Of a stretch of DNA of 64,000 bases, positions 20,947 through 34,110 are shown piece after piece; position 1 is the stretch's first letter; each line of letters begins with the position of its first letter. The notes beneath the pieces were generated by a model that was not told where the DNA came from, made no database searches, and was given only the letters and a program-made list of their open reading frames with translations. Source of the DNA: Rhabditoides inermis (Eukaryota > Nematoda > Chromadorea > Rhabditida > Rhabditidae); NCBI GenBank assembly GCA_963966185.1, contig CAWZYM010000204.1, positions 186,001 through 250,000 on the forward strand, given 5' to 3'. Made by a program: the position numbers and the translations under genes.

Positions 20947-22490
20947 AACCACGTATTACTTTTCGTCAATGCGTTACACTTTTACAACTTGCTATATAGA
21001 TAACCAGTAAGTATTGCGAGTGATAAATAACCACTGGTATCAATGGTGATCGTGGTACATCGGGTGCAGTTCCGTGGTTATTTTCGCACCAATGCTCAGT
21101 CTTAAAGGAGCATACCGCTCTAAAATTCTTGCATAAACCACGACTACTATAATAATGTTTATTTGCCGTACCGTGACATAACATACGAGTAGGTGAATCG
21201 ACCTAAAAACAAATCGATAGCCGCGATACCAACCGACTGTGACCTCATCTTCATGCCCAAATAGGCGAATGTACCCAAAATGCACCCAAAATGGATGATC
21301 TTCGATTTTTATAAAAATTGAGTGAAAGATAGATAACGTGAGAGAGATTATGGAAACTGGTTTCACTTTTCAAAAAGTCGCGAATCAAAGCAAATATGAT
21401 CGACTTTTCGTACAGGCAATATAGAGTGGCCAATTTGTAAACTTAAGCTTTTAATAAACCTCACTGTCAAAACTTCAGAACGATCGGACTTTATCTTCAT
21501 ATGATATTTTAATTGATTATGAATGAATAGTTCAATCATTTTTGAGCGCGCGCTACTTTCTGGGGTAGCGCCCTCCGGATTGCTCGCTACCAGCCGCGAG
21601 GTCAACAGATCTATGTCACTTAGTTGGCATTCGTAATTAGTGACCCATATCCACATAGTGGTGCGTTAGTTCAATAGAAACACGTGTAAATAATCTCATT
21701 AATAGGTTGATTCAGTTGAAAAAGACAATATTTCTAGCTTCAACGCATAACTTCATGCGCACAACACTTTGGGCGCACCCACCGGCGTATTTTCTGTCAG
21801 CCGTGGCAACGAGGTGATTGTATGTGTATTATAAAAATACGGCTGGAAAACAATGACTGATCGGGTACATAGTGTTGTAGACAAAAAAAACTTTCATTGT
21901 CATACTCTTTCATACTAATTCTACAGCAAGCGCAGATTATGCGAGGGGCGTGCCAGCCGGCGTGCTTTCAGTCAGCCGTCGCATGAAAAGGTCATTGTAT
22001 TGTAGACATATAGTTCTTCTTTCTTTTTTTGTTTGTTCATAGAACATTGTTTCATCGAGACTGTTATGATCTCGTTACTACTGAAAAACGCGTTGTCTTT
22101 TGAGCAGTTCAATAAAGAATGGAAGTGAGGTGAGGTGAGCATCAAGTGCGAGACTCATTCCAAGTTACGAACTCTGTGTTTAAATAATGAATGATTTTTG
22201 TAATTGATGTTGAGTCATTATTTTTTTTACATGAATTGCTACCCCGCTTCGTTCTCGAGCGCGAACAATATTTTATGTGATACTTGCTTACATACTCTAA
22301 AGCGAGAAAATAATCAGAATGTGAGAGCATTGTACAATTGAGAGTGAGAGTGGGCAACAGAAATATCAGTACTGTATCTAGAATAGAAAGTTGTTTTCAC
22401 CGCCGCGGAGACGTGAGACAGAAGTGACCATAGAACTAACTATCTCTTGAAAATTACAGTGACCACAGCGGAGAAGTGATAGTATATTGT
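20947..22490. other. Unit-A-specific region without recognised gene
   Basis: In unit B the corresponding interval (53,715-54,005) is short and contains a possible exon. Here it is replaced by about 1.5 kb of AT-rich sequence. Two loosely similar copies of a (C)CGGCGT-TTTTCTGTCAGCCGT motif lie near 21,783 and 21,958. No protein family or transposon end was identified. Confidence 0.45.
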
Positions 22491-22499
22491 ATACAAGAG

Positions 22500-23447
22500 A
22501 TAGCACATCTATTTTGTTACGCAATCGAGTTGTCACAATGTACCAGTATCCGTTCCAGATGCCACCGGTGCTCGTCCGCCCTCGTCTTCTCCTTCCACAA
22601 CCACTCCTCTCCCATTCGAGTCGAGTTTCCACTGAGAGAGGAGAGCGGCAGGTATGGAGTGACGTCATTACTCTGTCTGAATGCTTAGTTTATATCCAAA
22701 ACGAGACCGAACATTGTGTTTCGAAATCGTTTTGATGGAAAAATCCCAACTTTCTTTCTTTCTCTCTCTCTTATCACACAACATACGTAAACCGTAGCCA
22801 ATCTCTCCGAGGCCCGGGTACAACAGGAAATCTCCATGAGAAGTCGTTTTTACATGCGTACATGTGTTTTTTTCATATGGTTCTTTTGCAGCACGGCGCG
22901 CAGCCGTCGTGGACAACGCGCGGCGCGTCACTCACTGGACTGCATGTGACTCACGCTGTGTGCGAATACAACCAGCAGGGAGTATACGCACTGCTCATCA
23001 CGACCGACCAGGGAGCCGTGGTGCATCTCCAACCCCCCCCCCTCTCTTTCTCTCTCCTATCCACCTCTTCCTCTCTCTCCCTCCCCTCCCTCCCTCTCTC
23101 TCTCCACCCCCCTCTTCCAGCTCCGTCTCTCACACTCGGACACTGTTGCTGGTCCGATCACAGCCGGAGTGGCGCTGCTTCTCTGCGCTCTCTCATTCGT
23201 CTGCACCATCTTCCAAAAGGGAATCAGGACCAAGTTCATACGGTAGGTACCATCAGTTACTGTAATTAAACTTACCGTAACCAGGCTCGCCTTCATTGCG
23301 TGTTTCGTGTTCAACGCGGTGAACCTGAACTTCCTGCACAAGGCGTCCATCAATCAGGTACCGTACCCCCGTGGGGTTCTTGTACACACTACACATCTAC
23401 AGAATCCTGGCTGACGGAAATCCGAAGAGCAGGTGAGAGGAGAGAGA

Positions 23448-23493
<46 letters not shown>

Positions 23494-26016
23494 GGGAGAG
23501 AGAGAGAGAGGGAGAGAGAGAGAGGAGCAGGAGAGGGGGGAGATCAATTTCCACATTGCGGCTGCAGACAATTTGATTGTATTATATCAATGATGAGCGA
23601 ACGAAGGTGCTGGTTCGAGGATCTGCTGACATATCTGTTTGAAAAGGAGCTCGGCAAGGCTGCCCCTATTCTCCCTTCATCTTCAACAGCGTACAGCGTC
23701 CTCGCTGAAGTCTACAGAGGAGTGGAGTTCAATTACAGCGGCGCCGGCTTCGACATCGACGGAAAGAAGATGACTCACCTAGCCTACGCAGACGACGTGG
23801 TCCTGTTTGCCAAGTCGCCAGCTGCGGCGGAGAAGATGCTAAACGAAGTGGCGGAGCAGAGCAAGAAGTACGGACTGGAGGTGAACAGACAGAAGACTAT
23901 GGCAATGACCAGAAGAACATCTACCTGTACAACTCGAGGATCGAGTACGTACTGGAGTTCATCTTCCTGGGGAGGCTGCTGAAGTGTGAAAAAATACGAC
24001 ACGGACGAGGTCACCCGCCGCATCCAGAGCGGATGGGGTGCCTTCCAACGACACAAACACTCCCTCACTCTACGACGAGCCCCTATGCGACTGCGCCGGA
24101 GTACTACCCTGTCTGACCTATGGATGTGAGAGATGGAGTCCCACCCAAGACGAGCTCTTTCGACTACGAACTACACAACGGAAGATGGAACGCCTGATGC
24201 TAGGGATTAGTCTGCGAGACCGGATTCGAAGCAGCACAGTTTGGCAGATGACTCGCCTGAGGGACGTCATGCAAGAAGTGAAGCAGAGAAAATGGAAGTT
24301 CGCGGAACGTCTCTTCAACGCGGACGGCTACAGATGGCGAAGGCGACTGTCAACTGGAAGCCGAAGAAGGCTGCTCGACCACGCAGACCTTACAAAGAGT
24401 GAGAAGCTATGCAACTTAGGAACGATGTAAAGAAGGAATGACGATGTATCGTCACCGAAGACCGCCGACTATGGACTGATCTATTCTTCCAGCGCTGTAC
24501 ATGAAAATGCGAGTCTGGTATATTGATTTGATTTGATTTGATGCAGCAGATGGAAAGGTATCTTTCCAGGTGCTCGCTGGTGCCCTCGCAATGGCTCTTC
24601 TGGTTCCTCGCCGTACCGATTGCCATGTTCCTACTGGTACGTTTTGCCCGTTTCAGGATACGTTTCTGATCCCCCAATCGCAGCTTTCCTTCTACGCTTC
24701 GGCCACCTCTTTCCTCGTGTCTCTACATAAACAATACGATGTGGTCGTGGTGAAATTCTCCCTGCGAAGGGCGCTCCTCCAACACGCATTGCTGGTGAGA
24801 GAGAGAGAGAGGGAGAGAAAGAGAGAGAGAGAGAGGAGAGAGAGAGGAGAGAGAGGAGAGAGAGGGGGGAGAGGGAGAGAGAGAGAGAGAGATTTCCTCG
24901 ATTGCAGACGCTGCTCACCCTTGTGCACACAGTGTGCTGTCTGTTCCTCGCTCTCCTCTTCCCCCACTCTCCTCTCTCCGAACTCGCCGCAAACACCACC
25001 CTCGTCGTCGCCTCACTATACATCTTTGTCTGGAGCAGCTGTCTGCGGCAGAGTGTGAGTGGAGAGAGAGAGAAAGAGAGAGAGAGAGGGGGGGGGGAAG
25101 AGGAGGGAGGAGATGGTCCGTTGCAGTCTCCCTCGCCGGCGACTCTGTGGCTGGACGACGACCATCCGGAGAAGCATGGGGCGCTGGACACGAGTTTAGA
25201 CGGCTGTCATAGTCAATTGCTAGACGGTCAGTACTGTGAACTCATGACAATGAATGCTATTTAATGCATACATATCATCTAGTACATAGACAAGGTGAAA
25301 ACACCACGTGTTCAAATATTGACGTCATGAAGACAAACAACGTGCCGATTCATGAGGAAGGTGCATAGGATCCGCCACGGGATTCATGTCAGTCGAGTTG
25401 TGTATTCATGTCCTCCCACTTGCAGACGACTTCTCGGATCGCGGCGCGCCAGCCTCGCATTGGATGCCGGATATCATCCCTTCTGATCCCTATGCCACCA
25501 GCACACCCCGCGCCACTCCGAGACTCGAAGGACAGAGGATGACAGACACGCACAGGGGCAGCGGTACGTCTCTCCCTCTCTCTCTCCCTCTCTCTCCCTC
25601 CACCCCTCTCTCTCTCTCTCCTCCCTCCCCCCTCTCTCTATCTCTCTCTCCTCCCTCCCCCCTCTCTCTATCTCTCTCTCCTCCCTCCCCCCTCTCTCTC
25701 TATCTTCCCTCTCTCTCTCTCTTTCTCTCTCTCTCTCCTTCTCTCCCTCCCTCCCTCTCTCTCTCTCTTTCTCACAATTCCCTCTTCAGGCGGTTCGGGC
25801 GAGCTCTACTCGGCCATCCATCGCACGCCTGTCGCCGCGGCTGGCCCGACGATCCTGTCTCCCGCCGCGAAGATCCTGCAGGAGGGCGGCGGCCACGTGT
25901 ACGGTAACATTGGCACGCTGCCCAAGTTCATGTCGACGGCGGACCAACAGGAGGACGCCTACTATACATACACGGCGTCGCGGCGCTACAACTCGAGCAC
26001 ATTCAACCGCACCTAG
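22500..26016 (+). pseudogene. Multi-pass membrane protein gene, copy A, with an exon deletion
   Basis: Exons: about 22,500-22,651; 22,892-23,020; 23,121-23,242; 23,285-23,357; remnant 23,377-23,432; 24,547-24,636; 24,684-24,794; 24,908-25,054; 25,127-25,226; 25,426-25,563; 25,790-26,016 (TAG). The N-terminal part (CHRCSSALVFSFHNHSSPIR, then YALLITTDQGAV) looks extracellular. Hydrophobic segments follow: AGVALLLCALSFVCTIF, LAFIACFVFNAVNLNFL, WLFWFLAVPIAMFLL, LSFYASATSFLVSL, a long one around VCCLFLALLFP, and LVVASLYIFVWSS. The tail (DDFSDRGAPASHWMPDIIPS, Ser/Thr/Pro-rich) is probably cytoplasmic. I do not recognise the family. A deletion after 23,357 removes an acceptor and most of the exon present in copy B at 55,096-55,214, so copy A is probably broken. 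A LINE fragment sits in the next intron. Confidence 0.65.
23575..24543 (+). mobile_element. RTE-type non-LTR retrotransposon fragment
   Basis: The reverse-transcriptase palm motif LAYADDVVLFAKSPAAAEKM is visible at about 23,780-23,840. It is followed by YGLEVNRQKT and, after a frameshift, the RTE-like C-terminal domain: LTYGCERWSPTQDELFRLRT, RKMERLMLGISLRDRIR. The 3' end is a (TTGAT)n tail (24,519-24,543) that runs straight into the splice acceptor of the host gene. The 5' part is missing. The shared position in copy B means insertion before the A/B duplication. RTE classification is by motif recall. Confidence 0.8.
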
Positions 26017-26512
26017 AACAAGCACACTTCACTTACTTAGTAGTATTGTAGCAGTAACCAATCACTCTCTTCCTAACTATTCTTAATAGCACAGAGAGCG
26101 CCGCCCAATTCCAAGCTAGTCTCGTTTCCTTCGTCCACTTTTGCCCCCTTATGTGATTGCTAGTCCCATCACTTTCATCGCCCGATCTCAATGTGCATCT
26201 CTCTCTTCTGCCGCTGATTTTCCAACTCCGCTCAACGTGTACTCTTTTTGTGTGTCAAATGGAGTTTTGTGTGAATAAACATGTTTTAATTGTTGTAATG
26301 ATGAATCACAAAAGGAAATCAATACAATGCCAACAAACACCTACAGTGATTGTAAGTCAGCCACAAATAGTGAACACAAATATTTTGTGTGATTGAAAAG
26401 AGGGCAATACAGCGATCGAACAGCGAGAGAGTATGCATGTGTAGTCTAAATAGCGCGAGAATATCTCAAGAATGGAAGTGAGTTGTGTCCCGGTACCGAT
26501 GGAGAGGCACGT

Positions 26513-29500
26513 TTAGTACGGCGGATCGATCCACAGTGCCTCTACGACCTTGCCCCTTCCGCCGCCGCCGAGTGTGTAGATCACCTTAATAGTCTTGAAG
26601 TTAAAAACGTTATCGATAATGTTATAAGTCATACCACATCGAGTTTGAACAAACTCTGAAAGGGGATGGATTTCTAGATCGCGGAAATGTGTCAATGTCA
26701 CTGACAGCTTACATACTTTGTCGGTTGCCAGGAGGCCTATGCGGTCTCCCGCATGCTCCAGGTCTGCCAGACTCGTCCACTCGCCGCCGACCGACATCTG
26801 TAACCACAGATTCAGCAAAATGAATCTTCACAACACAGTTATTATAGTCGTGCGGGACCACACACCGGGCACTCGGTGAAAATGATCTCGAGAGCTGCAA
26901 CTATCTCCCTGAAGAAAATAATTAATGCTTATCGCTTAATATGCTCATTGTGATTCATCGACGCAATCAGTTGGGCAGTTGTTGGGAGCGGATTATGTGG
27001 TTCGTTCGTCATTAAGTGTACTCACATGAACAGACTTCTTGTCCCCGTATCCTCCGGCGATGAGCAGCCGACCCGCGTGCGACGCGATACTCACAAACGA
27101 GACATCCTTCAAGTAGACATGATACCCTACTGCCACACAATGAACGATCGTCAGAGTGTGAGCACGACTCGCAACACATCCGCAAGTCTCACGCACATCA
27201 TTGGTCGGCAGCGTGGGTCCGGTAGTCCACCGATTGCCGCGCACGTCGAATATATCGACCGAGTTGTTCTTGCAGTATCGCCCGACGACCGCCATGTCTC
27301 CGTTGAACTCGCACGCGGAAACGCGCCCGCAGCAGTTGACGAGATCGGGCAGGTCCTGCTTCTTTCCTGCAAGTATGTGATATCCACAAATACATCTCAT
27401 TTGCGTACCGTTTCGAATGTCGAATCGGAACGCAGTGCGCAGATGTGACAACGACGACTGGCCACCGAACACGTAGATTGTGTTTTCGTGGGACACGGCA
27501 GCGTGGTTACTTCTAAACAATGTTCATAGTTCATAGTTCTATAGCATAGCCATGTTTTATGTGTGTTGTATCGTGATATCTGTTATCTGTCGTGTTTAAG
27601 AGACGCGGTCTCCAACTGATAAATTAGTTGTGCTCATGTGTCTTTTGATGTATTGGGGCGACTCGCGGGTGGTTTGATGGTCAGGGGTAGTGGCTAGATG
27701 GGTTTTCCTCATTAAGTGTTGTCGGACCTTTCGGCGGCTCTACATCATGTACCCACGTGCACGATAGTTCATACACAGAATTTTTTTGCTAAAATTCTGA
27801 ATTCATTTCCTACATACGTTTTTTTAATGTTTATCTTTATTATTGTTTTATTATCAACATAGTATACTCATAAACATACCTGTCATAGCTAACGCCGCCA
27901 TTCGACCACTTGTCGGTGACGGGGTCGTAGCAAATTGAGGAGGGTCTACGAATACGTGTGTGTACTATTGATATCTTCCAGTTACCCATACCCGCAAAAA
28001 AATCCTCCTATCACGTACAGCTTCCCGCCAGCCGCGCACATTGCACTGGCCTCTCGCCGGGATCCCATCGCCGCAATCAGCTTGCACTCACCTGTGTAAT
28101 GTATTACCTAGTTCGAAAACAGTGCTGTAACACTAATTGTCTGAATCTCTGGTTTCGCACGCTTGTGCAGTAAACTTACTTGTATTTCTTTGATCTATCA
28201 CACAGCGCGCGACATATCGCAATAATGAACGCTATTTTGTTGAGATATTAATACTCATAAAACATAATGTGTAGTTTTTACAATTTACAACATTAAAAGT
28301 GGTTGTACCAGTGAACGGATTGAGCACTTCAGCGGTATATGCATTTTCGTCTTGGCCGCCCACGCTGTAGAGAAGACCGTCCAGCTCGGCCGAGCAGTGA
28401 CCGTATCTGATATGAAACAGTCAGTGACATCTGTGATTGTGACTGCCCACAAACCTGTCATGCAGCAGGTCGCAGCGTCGCGTCCACTTCTTCTTGTCCA
28501 GAGGCATGCCGATGCCGCGCAGCACAGGCTGCGTGTGCTTGAGAGACTCGCGGAGAAGCGTCTGTGAACAGACGACTCCCACACAATTCGACTATCCTTG
28601 TCGGAAACTCGGTCAGGCTACTCTGACCACCGACTTTGAACTACTTTTCAAAGCGCCTTCGAGTGCTATGGGATCGAGACTGACCGCAGTGCTATACATG
28701 GACAATACAGATCCATATAAACAGTTCCATAGTTCTACCTCGCTTGTGACTCGAATACGGTGCTCTTACAGTCTGTCTCTCTTGTTTTAGCTGACTCCTT
28801 GTAGTTCTCTGTTGTAGTACACAAGTACACGTACTCACATGCATGGCGGCCATGAGCATCTCATTGCACTGTTCGTCTTCTCGGACGAGCGTCTCGTGGT
28901 AGACTGTGTCGAGGAGGCACGAGCGCCCGACACCCGTGAGACGAACGTGCGACAGCAGCCTGGGGTGGCAAGTGGAACATGGATATGTCATTACTCCTTA
29001 CATATTTACTTGTTCAAATACCACGTGGGTGTTTCGTGGTAAGTTGCATTAAAATATTAATATGCTCGCAGTTTGGGCTAGTAAGCAAGGTCGGTTACTT
29101 TCGTAAGAGTATTTGAACAAACACGCACTGTGCCAGGTGCTTCTTGCGTTCTCCCTTGTTCTCGTCGTCGTTGTGTCCGCGCACCCACGTCATCACAGCC
29201 TCGAACAGCGCCGTCTCGGTGCAGTTGATGCCCATGTCTGTGTGCGGGAGTGGGATAAGGGACGTTTGTAATGGGCACATGTCGAATGCGAAACCACATG
29301 TGGAATTGTAATCTTGTAATCTTGTTATTGATAGACAATTTTTGTTTCATAAAAACCGGTTTACTACATCACAATTAGTGGAGTATGTTAAATACTTGGT
29401 GGAAAAGTTAGACTCAAAAAGCTCGGTCGACTTCGTACACTAGTATGCATATGCGGATGATTGTAAGATGTTCATTTCGGATGATGTACCTTATTTTGAT

Positions 29501-31312
29501 AAGCGACTAGCAGGTGACGTGACAAGAGTGACTGATTGGATGAGAAGTCGCCAATTGACTTTGAGTCTTTCGAAATGCATTGTCATGCATTTTGGAAAAT
29601 CAAAAGAGAAAAAAATTCTTGCCTTTTGGACAACTCTCATACCTTCTTGAAAAAGTTTATAGAGTACCTGCTTCCTAAAGCATAATTTAAACAGCGGTTG
29701 AAAACTAAGGTAAGGAAGGTAAGGTAAGAACTAAGGTAAGAAAAGTAAGGTTAGAAACATGGCGTATGAGACGCTCAATTATTGATCTTTCTTTGGCGCA
29801 TGCATATATTTATGGACATATATTAATATATTTGTACACCTAATACCACTGACACTGTCTAGCTCAACTCAAACACGACAACTTCGAGGTCATTCACTCA
29901 AACTATACAACTCTTCTAATAAAACCACTCTCTCACTTTCTCCTTTTCGTATTCATAGAATTTGGAATCTCTTGATCTCTTCCCCAGTAGTATTGTTCTT
30001 ATCAATGATAAAGGTGCATATAGATCTGCTATGAAGAAGTATGTTCTTCAGAACAAACCCAAACTTCATATTGATCCTGGCTGACTGTAGCTCTAACTGT
30101 CAGACGAGGACTGTATGATCCATCGCAAGCATACCTTGCACTAGCCGCGAGAAGTCTTCGTGCGAGAGAGTCGGCAGATCCTCCGAGGCAACGAGGGCCC
30201 TATTCGAATCACAGCTTGTAAACGAATCTGATTGAAGCACTTACCCGAAACATTCTCGAATGAACTGCCACGAAAGTGCTTTGATCTCCTCGCAGTCATA
30301 TAGATTGGAGAAAATCCACATTTCGATGCAGTTGAGACGCGTCACGTACTTGACATTGATCAGGTACCTGTAAACACTCGATGACTTATATGCATCACTA
30401 TACGAGTGACTTCTCGCAGGCGGATTTGAGTGACGTCAGTTGGAGGTACGCAGCCTCTGGCAGTAGAAGAGGCACGGTTGTGTTGTCTGAACAAGGTTAC
30501 ATCGAGAATGGAGTTTCGGGAATCACTTTAGGTTGCGGTCAGTATCTTCAAAACATTGAATACTTTCGAATACATTGAATACTATTGAATACTTTCGAAA
30601 CACTTCAAAACTACTTTGGGAATCGCCCCCCCCTCCCCTTCTCCTCCCGAATTGCCTTCCGAATACTCCCGAACACTTCGAAATGCCTTGTTATCCCTTC
30701 GAAACACCTCGGAATCGGAATTGCTTTCGAAGAGACCACCGCACATTTATTGAAATGTGGACACGGCTCACGGCTACTTGGAGAATTTTTTTTCTCAACA
30801 TCTCAACTCACTGATGACTATGCGTCCGGTATAGATGTACTCGACAAGGCTCTTCAGCGTCATGTAGTCAGTGTCCTACAACACGCGGCATTACAATACG
30901 GTCAGATGATGTGTTCACCATGTCGACGACGTTCTCGCGCGCTTCCCGCATTCCAGCCGCGAATATCTCCTCGAAGTGCGGCGACGCAGCCAACAAAACC
31001 AGCTTGTGCACGTGGAACTGAACAATGTGACGATTGCAAGGTGAACAAGTGTTAAGTGTTCTCAATTTACCCTGTATATTTCGTCGTCACTCGTTTTGTG
31101 CTCCTTCGATGTGAGCACAACATCGCACAGTTTACCGGATCTGTAGGATAAATAGTTAACAATCATCGGAAGGAACATAGAATGGCAGGAATGGGGTGAG
31201 GCTCACAGACCTTGCCACACTTTGCTTACTTTCTCATATCATTGAAGCCAGCCAATGTCTCGGGCACAGGGGTATGTAGCCACTGTAGCACTCCATCACT
31301 CGAGCTCGCCAT
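26513..31312 (-). CDS. BTB-BACK-Kelch (KLHL-type) protein, copy A
   Basis: The start codon is at 31,312 (MASSSDGVLQWLHTPVPETL). Early exons join in phase: 31,230-31,312; 31,071-31,140; 30,919-31,017; 30,812-30,875; 30,404-30,486. The BTB domain is clear: SGKLCDVVLTSKEHK, FHVHKLVLLAASPHFEEIF, DTDYMTLKSLVEYIYTGRIV, LLLPEAAYLQL. BACK exons follow (IEMWIFSNLYDCEEIKAL near 30,300; ALFEAVMTWVRGHNDDENKG near 29,190). Kelch repeats lie between 28,500 and 26,513 (YSVGGQDENAY; KLYVIGGFFAGMG; IYVFGGQSSLSH; LLIAGGYGDKKS), ending KVVEALWIDPPY. KLHL proteins are typically substrate adaptors of CUL3 ubiquitin ligases. A LINE relic lies in the intron near 29,400-30,100. Several middle exon borders were not resolved. 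Confidence 0.75.
29390..30110 (+). mobile_element. CR1/L2-like LINE relic (reverse transcriptase C-terminus)
   Basis: YADDCKMFISDDV at about 29,450 is a reverse-transcriptase active-site motif, followed by VTDWMRSRQLTLSLSKC. After frameshifts, TRQLRGHSLKLYN (near 29,878) and FRIHRIWNLL match the conserved tail of CR1/L2/Rex-type LINEs. Short GGTAAG repeats interrupt it near 29,710. It lies in an intron of the Kelch gene, antisense to it. Confidence 0.65.
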
Positions 31313-31442
31313 CTCCTGATCACTCTTCACAATTAAATGATCATTTGATTTTGTTCTCTGATTGTGAATTCAGAACATTCATCAAATTGGAAGCGGATTC
31401 GGAAACGATTATCATGTGAGTCACGACACGGACAACACGTTA

Positions 31443-31720
31443 AAGGTAGTGTACTCTATGGTTTTCGAAGTTGAGTTAGCACGGAATGTGAAATTAGACC
31501 AAAAATGTTGCCATATGACGGAAATGCCGAAAAGTTGGAGAAACCATTACCCATCGTGCACGTTTGTGCACGTTTGTGCACACTTTTCTATTGAACGAGT
31601 TAGATAAACTTTGAGGCGGCTTTGAAATAACTTTTATATGAGAACGAACTTTTTTAAGACATTTTTTTTTACATCCTACAGCTAACTCAACTTCAAAAAT
31701 CAGAGGGTACACCGCCTCAG
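31443..31720. mobile_element. MITE, second copy of the family at 7,880
   Basis: The ends TTAAAGGTAGTGTACTC and GGGTACACCGCCTC are inverted relatives, and the interior matches 7,890-8,200. No coding sequence. Confidence 0.6.
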
Positions 31721-32249
31721 AGGGTAACGGGAGAGAGCACACAAAAAGAAGAGAGCGCAGAGTGGCGGGAAATCGAAAATTCACGTTCAGATCGTTCAGA
31801 TCGTTTTTTTTTCTGCTGATCGTTTCTGATCACCGCGCGCACGTAGAACTTTCATTCAACCTGCACTTTAATAACCGTATTGTGACAAACAAATGATTAA
31901 AAATCGTCAGAAATAGGCCACTGGGTCTTTAAACAACCATTAAGATCCATTGAATCAGGCGGAGAGCGCAAAACAAAGGAAGATAAGGGGTGTGGCCTTC
32001 ACTCTAATGGCGCTATTTTCCAATAGCGATAAAACATTTCACAACAGATGCGTTTTGCCATGTCAGCATGATAAGAAACGATAAGAAACTGGTGCGTGGC
32101 AGCAATGACAGTTTTCCATAATACACGTTGGCCACCCCTTCTGCCTTGTTATTATGATAAGAAAATGCCATGTGAAAATGGGCGGCGCGCGGGACCACAC
32201 ACCGGGCAACCGGTGACAATAATTTCGCAGCGTGCATTTACGAAAGCGT

Positions 32250-32475
32250 TTGGTCATTTTGCGCTGCAATTGGAGGGGTACGAGATCATTTTCAAAAACT
32301 TTGGTGATGCTGCAAGTTAGAGAAATAGGCCTATAATTCAAGACAAGTTCACGAGGACCCTTTTTGTATCGAGGTTTAATCCATGCTTCTTTCCAGATAT
32401 GAGGAATAGAACAAACTGACATAGACATGGAGCGGGACAAGTTGAATGCGCTGTATGACGAGTGTAGTGAGAAGC
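32250..32475 (-). mobile_element. LINE reverse transcriptase fragment
   Basis: The minus strand encodes IPHIWKEAWIKPRYKKGPRE then YRPISLTCSITKVFE, the canonical W-K-A...P..KKG...NYRPISL block of non-LTR reverse transcriptases. Only this N-terminal finger region is present. Confidence 0.75.
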
Positions 32476-32796
32476 GCAAGTCGGGGGTGACTATTTCGTG
32501 TATGCCAACCGTATCATTCTCCGCAGTGGGCTCACCTCTGTGAAGGAGCAGCTCAAGGCCTCGGCCAAGAGCAGCAGGAAGGACCAGAAGGGGGCTTCGG
32601 GCCGTCTCGGTACCTCACAGAGTGTGGGGAGTGGAGAGTGTGCGGTTCCGGTCCCCCCGCAGTCCGGGTCACCCTCGGGCGGCGCCGCCCCTGCAGTTGC
32701 CGTCCCAGTCGTCGCTCACCCATCAGGCAATGGACTCTTCCGAGACCGCCGCCGAGGTGACAGCGCAACCATCGCCCGCAAAAAAACCCACTAGCG
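32430..32796 (+). pseudogene. Gene fragment, product not recognised
   Basis: The plus strand reads MERDKLNALYDECSEKRKSG (from 32,429). After a one-base frame change it continues YFVYANRIILRSGLTSVKEQ, LKASAKSSRKDQKG and a Gly/Ser/Pro-rich end. GC-rich composition and amphipathic residues suggest a real coding region with a frameshift or unseen intron. It lies between a LINE fragment and the duplicated BEN tail. I cannot name the family. Confidence 0.4.
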
Positions 32797-32919
32797 CGTC
32801 ACCGTCAATTATCAAGTCTCTCTTTCTCTCTTTCTATTTGCAAATACTCGCTCAATTGTGAACAAGCTAGTAGAGTTATATTTCAAGTCACCGGAATTTC
32901 CCAGGCAGTTTCAGTTTTA

Positions 32920-34110
32920 AAGGATTTATCCGGACAATGTATTATTCCCTGATCTTCAGGATGGGGTCGGTTTCGTTCTCTTCAATGATGACGAGTCACG
33001 AGTTTTGAAGTTCTGTTTGCGCAGAAAAATTGGTAAATATACGAACAATTTTTCCACGTTTATATCATTTCGAAAGTTGGTTTCGTTGATGAGAATAAAA
33101 GCGACCCCAACCTGAAGATCAGGCAAGATTACATTGTCCGGATACATACCGGATACATACAATACCTCGATTCGAAACGAAAGTAGTAAACACTTGAAAG
33201 CAGTCACAGGCAAACATCTCCCCTACTTAGTTGGTAGGGGATGTTTACGATGATTATTTGGGAATGATGACTTGTTTGCAGGCGGCGTTCCAGCGATGCG
33301 TTTCATCGACGAAGCGACCGAATCGGTCATCTTCGACAAGTGCGACAACAACGTGATGGTGTACACGCGCAACTTCGGCAAGGTGCTCTTCAAGGACTCA
33401 CTCAACCTATACCTCAAGGTACGCCCACGCATGTTTCATTATCGATTGATTCATTTGATCCTCTGTATTATTAGAAATTCAATTCAATTGTTGAAATGTT
33501 TATGATGTTTCTCATTATTTGTTTGATTGATGGATTGGTTGTAAGTAGGACCAAGATGACGAGTCACGTGTTCGGCGAGAGTTCCTACACGAGATAGTCG
33601 ACTACCGTTTCCCGACCAACTCTCCCCTCAAAACGAAACAGAAGTGGAAGAACTGCTCTGCTGCCATCAACAGAAACCGGCCCGATCCGAAGTAGACGAG
33701 CTGGTATGCGTATTGACTATATTTGTTTTGTTTTTTATTTCATTTCATACTTTGCACATTGATGATCCAGTGATGTCTAGCACTCCCCTCTCTTGCTTTA
33801 CACTGTAATACAGACAGAAGAAGACACCCCGTGCCTCTCTCTATGCACCCACTCTCTATGCATTGCACTCCTCTCTCGTCTCTTTAGCTAATTGTTACGT
33901 CACTATACACAAGTGTTATGTTTTTGGTCATAATAATGTTTATACGATTTTGGTATACGCGTTTTTCGAGGTGTTGTAAACGCAGCAGAGTTTGCGAGTT
34001 GATTTTATGATAAACTATTTTGTATTTTTTTTCTCTTTTGTTTGTTATATGCAACAAAAACAAGAATAGAAACGAATGGCGAGAATAAAGCAATCCTGAT
34101 ACTGACGACG
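32920..34110. repeat. Segmental duplication, copy of 60-1,255
   Basis: Same order and orientation as 60-1,255: upstream GATCTTCRGGATGGGGTCGG stretch, BEN exons, 3' flank. Unlike unit A, its 3' flank has the empty target of the 465-bp MITE (TCACTATACACAAG near 33,900). Confidence 0.85.
33282..33695 (+). pseudogene. BEN-domain gene tail (last two exons)
   Basis: Exons 33,282-33,418 and 33,549-33,695 encode BEN4 with an intact reading frame and TAG stop. The second exon begins DQDDESRVRREFLHEIVDYR instead of DQEPDRREFLHEIVDYR: a short replacement adds three codons. The inserted bases GATGACGAGTCACG also occur at about 32,986 in the same unit. No 5' exons are present, so it is an isolated tail. 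Confidence 0.8.

Larger units (their letters stand above)
17560..31340. repeat. Segmental duplication unit A (BEN - membrane protein - Kelch)
   Basis: The order and strand of three genes match 51,000-64,000. Similarity covers exons, introns and 3' flanks, with unit-specific gaps: unit A lacks BEN exons 1-9, has a different 1.5 kb at 20,947-22,490, and has no Helitrons in the membrane-protein gene. Confidence 0.9.

Noticed and set aside
23421..23540. Arg/Glu-rich exon in the membrane-protein gene
   Set aside because: It is a (GA)n intron tract directly after a GTGAGA donor.
25565..25789. Ser/Pro/Leu-rich exon continuing from 25,563
   Set aside because: Pyrimidine-rich intron between a GGTACG donor and a TTCAG acceptor; conserved in position in copy B.
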